This document shows positions 17,063 to 20,052 of a DNA stretch of 20,052 nucleotides, in pieces (position 1 is the first letter of the stretch; the number at the start of each line of letters is the position of its first letter). The DNA is taken from contig CAUHML010000054.1 in assembly GCA_959606905.1 (NCBI GenBank), positions 1-20,052 of the forward strand, read 5' to 3'. Source of the DNA: an uncultured Bacteroides sp. (GTDB lineage: Bacteria > Bacteroidota > Bacteroidia > Bacteroidales > Bacteroidaceae). The notes beneath the pieces were generated by a model. That model did no database searches, was not told where the DNA came from, and was given only the letters and a program-made list of their open reading frames with translations. The position numbers and the translations under genes are program-made.

Positions 17063-17605
17063 TCACTTCAATTTGTCAGCTTCGGGAGTATAGGGAAGAA
17101 AGTCAAATCCGTTGAAGGGTTTGCCTTGTGTTGTATGATCCACTTCCTGTTTGTCGGACAACCCTAGCTTTCGGGCTATAATGTTTGCATTGAAAGCGCC
17201 AACACAGGCTCCTTCAAATTGTTGAGTCTCGATGGTTTCTTCCACCCGCGCGATGACGTGCAAAAAATCTTCATCATTTTTTTTCATGCATTCACTTCTG
17301 AAGCTACTCCACCAACGTGATGAAGTACCTAGATAGATACATAATCCGGTGAGAGAGTAGGGGCGCTGTGTAGGTGAAACTTCTTGTTGTGTTTGCTGTT
17401 CATTAACAGTTTCTGTTCTTTTACCTTTTTTGCGTCTAACAGGCATGGTACGTTGTATAGCCTTTCTTGTTGTCCATGGGTTTTCATCACACCATTGGAA
17501 ATATTCGCACGCCGCCTCCCATAACGCTTCAGGCGTGGCGAAGAGTTTATCCCTGCCATGCTTGCTGCGTAACATCCAAAACTGATTTCCTTTAGGTGCT
17601 GCCAT
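17063..17605 (-). CDS. terS: Terminase small subunit
   Basis: A 180-aa DNA-recognition subunit of the packaging motor. The start MAAPKGNQFWMLRSKHGRDKLF, an aromatic helix EALWEAACEYFQWCDENPWT, and the C-terminal FEGACVGAFNANIIARKLGLSDKQEV (about 130-155) match P22 gp3-like DNA-packaging proteins found beside TerL. The middle (SLTGLCIYLGTSSRWWSSFR) looks like a helix-turn-helix for pac/cos binding, and a basic stretch (PVRRKKGKR) precedes it. It lies 3 nt downstream of the ParB-methyltransferase gene and 1 nt upstream of terL, the common terS-terL arrangement. Confidence 0.88.
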   Translation of the reverse strand: MAAPKGNQFWMLRSKHGRDKLFATPEALWEAACEYFQWCDENPWTTRKAIQRTMPVRRKKGKRTETVNEQQTQQEVSPTQRPYSLTGLCIYLGTSSRWWSSFRSECMKKNDEDFLHVIARVEETIETQQFEGACVGAFNANIIARKLGLSDKQEVDHTTQGKPFNGFDFLPYTPEADKLK

Positions 17606-17608
17606 TGT

Positions 17609-19030
17609 TTATAGTGTTTTAAAGATTGGTATAATTTCTTTGTCCAAATCCCATTTGCGATTATTGGGAAGAGGAAGTGTGAATTCATATTGCAACGCTT
17701 TCAGATAATCACTCTTACTTGCGCTCCTTCCGTTGGTTGATGCTACTTGAAATGACGAACCTCTTAACTCTTTTTCTGGGCTTATCTTCATTCCTTTATC
17801 GAATATGTTAAAATCCTTTCCGATGTAAGCTGTGTTTAATCTGACGATGTCAGCTGTGGAATGATAATGCTGGAAGTACCATTCACCAAAACGGAAGTTG
17901 GCTGTGAAGTTCTTTGCGTCAAGAAATACGGCTTTAGAACGATGGTCGTGTGTTTCCTTGCGTTCAGATGATTTCTGGGCGAACAGCAGCGGAATGCCAG
18001 ACCAGAATATCATTCCTCCGGGCTTGCATAATGCTGATAACGAAAGTAAGACATTCTTTTCATCCTCTTCTGAGTTCACAGAGTTCAACACGCTATCGCA
18101 CACAACCACATCGTACAGCCCGTAGTCCGACAAGGTCTTGCATATGGAAGCACAGTCTTGCCTGATTTCCTTTTCATCAATGATGTCCGCTCCATCTTTG
18201 CGGTGGAAGAATTCAATGGCGTCAATGAGATAGCCTTTTTTCTTCAGTATGGTTGCGTAATCCTTTTGTCCGGCACCGAAATCGAGTATGCGCATATCCT
18301 TGGTGATGTATGGTATAACCTGCGTTTCATACAACGTTGAATGGCTACGCTTGCTTGGAACCCCGTTCTTTTGCCGTAGCCGTGCCTTTTGGGCAAAAGA
18401 CTGTATATAGGTCTTTCGTTCCAGATGGGAATACTCGAACACTCCATATTCCTTAGAGAAGTATTTGAGCGCGATTTCTTCTTTCCCTTCTGGAAGGACA
18501 TATACAAGTAGGTCCATACCTAATAGTTTTACCGTTTTGGCATATACTGTTGAGATGATCACTTTCCCGGTATGGTCACATACGGCATTTGCAAACTGGC
18601 CGTAACGGAGAATCATTTTCGTAAGGTCAACAACACGTGAGTTGTTTCCTCCTTTGGAAAGAATGGAGATATCTTTGTTGGATACAGTATAAAATCCTTC
18701 TGTTCCTTTAGGAAGACTTACATTGATTTCTGGTTGGATTTCCGACAACTCACATTCCGCATAGTTGTGAAGTTGGTTGAACCTTACTTCATCGGTGGAG
18801 TTTACACCGTCAAGAATAAAGGCTGGAACATGGGTATACCCAAGCAGCTTCATTGTCTTTGTACGTTGGTGTCCTGCCATGATACGTTTATCCGATTGAC
18901 GTATGATGATCGGTTTGATAATGCCTAATTCCTTGATGGATTTTTTTAAATCTTCTTGTGCTTCATTAGTGAGCAGGCGTGGGTTATATTCTGCCGGGTT
19001 CAATATTGATATGTCTATGTATTCCATCAT
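17609..19030 (-). CDS. ParB-fold/methyltransferase fusion protein
   Basis: A 473-aa two-domain protein. Residues ~1-95 form a ParB/sulfiredoxin-type domain: NPAEYNPRLL, SIKELGIIKPIIIRQ and the signature GHQRT (53-57). Residues ~95-240 form a linker domain ending in STLYETQVIPYI. Residues ~246-370 are a class I SAM-dependent methyltransferase: LDFGAGQKDYA (249-259, SAM-binding loop), IDAIEFF, and DVVVCDSVLNSVNSEED (about 305-321). Motif IV lacks DPPY/NPPY, so it is not a standard adenine-N6 or cytosine-N4 DNA methylase; the substrate is unknown. A short end domain follows. Starts ATG-ATG at 19030/19026, joined by ATGA to a second ParB-fold gene. Placement before terS suggests action on phage DNA or packaging (inference). 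Confidence 0.85.
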   Translation of the reverse strand: MMEYIDISILNPAEYNPRLLTNEAQEDLKKSIKELGIIKPIIIRQSDKRIMAGHQRTKTMKLLGYTHVPAFILDGVNSTDEVRFNQLHNYAECELSEIQPEINVSLPKGTEGFYTVSNKDISILSKGGNNSRVVDLTKMILRYGQFANAVCDHTGKVIISTVYAKTVKLLGMDLLVYVLPEGKEEIALKYFSKEYGVFEYSHLERKTYIQSFAQKARLRQKNGVPSKRSHSTLYETQVIPYITKDMRILDFGAGQKDYATILKKKGYLIDAIEFFHRKDGADIIDEKEIRQDCASICKTLSDYGLYDVVVCDSVLNSVNSEEDEKNVLLSLSALCKPGGMIFWSGIPLLFAQKSSERKETHDHRSKAVFLDAKNFTANFRFGEWYFQHYHSTADIVRLNTAYIGKDFNIFDKGMKISPEKELRGSSFQVASTNGRSASKSDYLKALQYEFTLPLPNNRKWDLDKEIIPIFKTL

Positions 19031-19617
19031 AAGCCAAGTAGATTATTAACAAAACCAACCATTACACCGTTCTCATCCAAATATTCAGAAGCCCGTGCTT
19101 TCAGTGCTTCCAGTTCGCTTTCACTGACTGGAATCTTATACCCCTCAAATACTAAATATTTGATATGAGCTCCGGCTTCATAGTTTGCGTTCTTGAGTAC
19201 ATTATGACTGTCTTCTATATCTTCTGAAAAATCTGTCGGATCAGGAAAGCTGATGCCTTCCATACCCCAATTAAGCAACTCGTTACAATCCCAGTCAAAC
19301 AACTTGGTTATGTCCCATTGTCCGTTGTTAACGTTATCACGTATGATTAGCTCACGTTCCCTTTCCTCGGTCAGGTTGGGAATAAGAACGGTCGGTACTT
19401 GTTGCATACCTAGCGATATACAGGCATCATACCTTTGGTTTCCGGCTATAATGATCAATTCGCTAGTACGGTCTGACAGGATGATCGGTCGGGCTTCGAA
19501 ATAATCCGGATTGTTTCGGATTGACTCTTTAAGTTTGTCTAGCTGTTCATCCGAAATAGTTCTTGGATTGTTTTCCAGTTTCTTCAGTTCCTCTAGTTTT
19601 CTGTAAATAATTTCCAT
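19027..19617 (-). CDS. ParB-fold protein (196 aa), first gene of packaging unit
   Basis: A 196-aa protein whose N-terminal ~110 residues are ParB/sulfiredoxin-like: LKKLENNPRTIS, the strand PIILSDRTSELIIIAGNQRY with GNQR at 59-62, a following helix ACISLGMQQVPTVLI, then the family's IIRDNVNNGQWD. The fold covers ParB CTP-binding switches, sulfiredoxins, nucleases and small-molecule kinases, so the activity cannot be told. The C-terminal third is acidic, with VSESELEALKARASEYL. Start ATG 19617 follows a promoter -7 box by 25 nt. It is coupled by ATGA overlap to the ParB-methyltransferase gene; the two may form one complex. Confidence 0.85.
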   Translation of the reverse strand: MEIIYRKLEELKKLENNPRTISDEQLDKLKESIRNNPDYFEARPIILSDRTSELIIIAGNQRYDACISLGMQQVPTVLIPNLTEERERELIIRDNVNNGQWDITKLFDWDCNELLNWGMEGISFPDPTDFSEDIEDSHNVLKNANYEAGAHIKYLVFEGYKIPVSESELEALKARASEYLDENGVMVGFVNNLLGL

Positions 19618-19642
19618 AATTGCTTTTTTTGCGTTACAGAAA

Positions 19643-19650
19643 CGAAGGTA
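19643..19650 (-). promoter_or_regulatory. Bacteroidetes -7-like box for the ParB/packaging unit
   Basis: TACCTTCG on the minus strand, one mismatch from TAnnTTTG, followed by TTTC as at the other promoter (8308-8319). It lies 41 nt below the inverted repeat at 19692-19710 and 25 nt above the ATG at 19617. No -33 TTTG is seen. The exact repeat of spacing found at 8312-8379 supports it. Confidence 0.5.
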
Positions 19651-19683
19651 CTTAATAAGGGAGCTAAGGGGAAAAATGAGGAA

Positions 19684-19718
19684 AACAAAGTACTGACACG
19701 GCTTGTCAATACTTTGTT
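19684..19718. repeat. Long inverted repeat: operator, possibly also terminator
   Basis: Arms 19684-19698 and 19704-19718 pair over 15 bp with one mismatch (19693/19709); the 5-nt spacer is CGGCT. The core ACTGACACGGCTTGTCA matches the repeat at 8361-8377 except at two positions. The stem is long enough to form a hairpin on the minus strand and is followed by T-rich sequence (TTTTCCTCATTTTT), so it may also stop transcription from upstream. The open frame described at 19706 ends inside it. Confidence 0.6.
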
Positions 19719-19928
19719 ATGTGTGTTATAATTCCTTTGTTGATATCAATGCCGAATTGCTGGTAAGATAAAGAATTACAGGAAAGTATTTCACTGGTAA
19801 CCTGTAAAGTCTTGCATTCTTCTTTGATGAACGTTAATATGAAAAGTGGGAAAGATAGATAATGCTTTTTGCAGATTTTTGGAACGGAGTAGAAACGTGA
19901 CTTTACTTGTTTTCGTTTTCATTTCCAT
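19706..19928 (-). pseudogene. Small ORF, apparently split by a frameshift
   Basis: The stretch between the packaging promoter and the edge gene. The only start, ATG 19928, lies 5 nt past the previous stop and opens a 45-aa frame (MEMKTKTSKVTFLL..., stop at 19791). One frame over, 70 codons stay open from 19918 to a TGA at 19706-19708 without any ATG, GTG or TTG; this frame reads like a protein (SVPKICKKHYLSFPLF..., ...SLSYQQFGIDINKG). A +1 shift near 19900 would join the start to the longer frame (about 73 residues). It may be a decayed gene, a programmed shift, a base error, or no gene at all. The beginning vaguely recalls arm-binding N-termini of Bacteroides integrases, which I do not trust. 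Confidence 0.3.
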
Positions 19929-19933
19929 TGTAG

Positions 19934-20052
19934 CTATCCTCTGATAATCACATATCTTCCGGCGGATATTTCACTTCTATACTTGACAGAATAGCCCTTG
20001 TCTATAAATGCTCTTATGACATTATCGTGCGCCAACTCCGAAATTTGGTGTC
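19934..20052 (-). CDS. 3' end of an unknown gene, cut by the window edge
   Basis: An open frame enters from the window end and stops at TAG 19934-19936. The visible 39 residues end NVIRAFIDKGYSVKYRSE followed by ISAGRYVIIRG, which reads like the C-terminus of a small compact alpha/beta protein. The start and the rest are outside the window. The next possible gene begins 5 nt later, suggesting an operon. I do not recognise the family. Confidence 0.55.
   Translation of the reverse strand, partial: HQISELAHDNVIRAFIDKGYSVKYRSEISAGRYVIIRG

Noticed and set aside
1..20052. CRISPR arrays, tRNA genes, insertion sequences, diversity-generating template repeats
   Set aside because: No regularly spaced repeats, tRNA-like cloverleaf, transposase frame or reverse transcriptase was seen on either strand.

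Overview
The window is part of a tailed-phage genome or prophage whose host is most likely a gut Bacteroidales bacterium (Bacteroides, Phocaeicola or Parabacteroides). The reasons are the modest GC content, Bacteroidetes-type -7 promoter boxes (TAnnTTTG), the near absence of Shine-Dalgarno sequences, and structural proteins of a style common in Bacteroides prophages. All recognised genes lie on the minus strand, so transcription runs from high to low coordinates. They are tightly packed, and many neighbours are joined by 4-nt ATGA stop/start overlaps. No integrase, lysis or replication gene is visible, so integrated versus free phage cannot be decided.

Layout in transcription order. (1) 20052-19706: the end of a gene cut by the window edge, then a small frame that appears frameshifted. 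(2) A long inverted repeat and promoter (19643-19718) start transcription unit 1. It encodes a ParB-fold protein, a ParB-methyltransferase fusion, small and large terminase subunits, a series of presumed tail-assembly and tail-structural proteins, the tape measure protein, and a 78-aa helix-turn-helix protein. (3) An intrinsic terminator (8380-8415) ends unit 1. (4) A second inverted repeat and promoter (8312-8379) start unit 2: a ClpP-like prohead protease fused to a scaffold-like tail, the probable major capsid protein behind an unusually strong Shine-Dalgarno, a probable tail-tube or other virion protein, an unknown protein with a CxxC motif, portal, head-tail adaptor, a large fiber or tail-tip protein with a carbohydrate-binding-like domain, and two small fiber-associated proteins. 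A possible terminator hairpin sits at the very edge (1-25).

Together the genes form the packaging and virion-building programme of a long-tailed phage, probably a siphovirus because no sheath gene is seen. The most interesting signal is regulatory. Both units are preceded by near-identical inverted repeats (core ACTGACA-N5-TGTCA) placed exactly 41 nt upstream of a matching TACCTTYG -7 box, with no recognisable -33 box. The last gene of unit 1 encodes a small HTH protein that could be the activator or repressor using them. The module order is also unusual, with packaging and tail genes first, then protease, capsid and portal.
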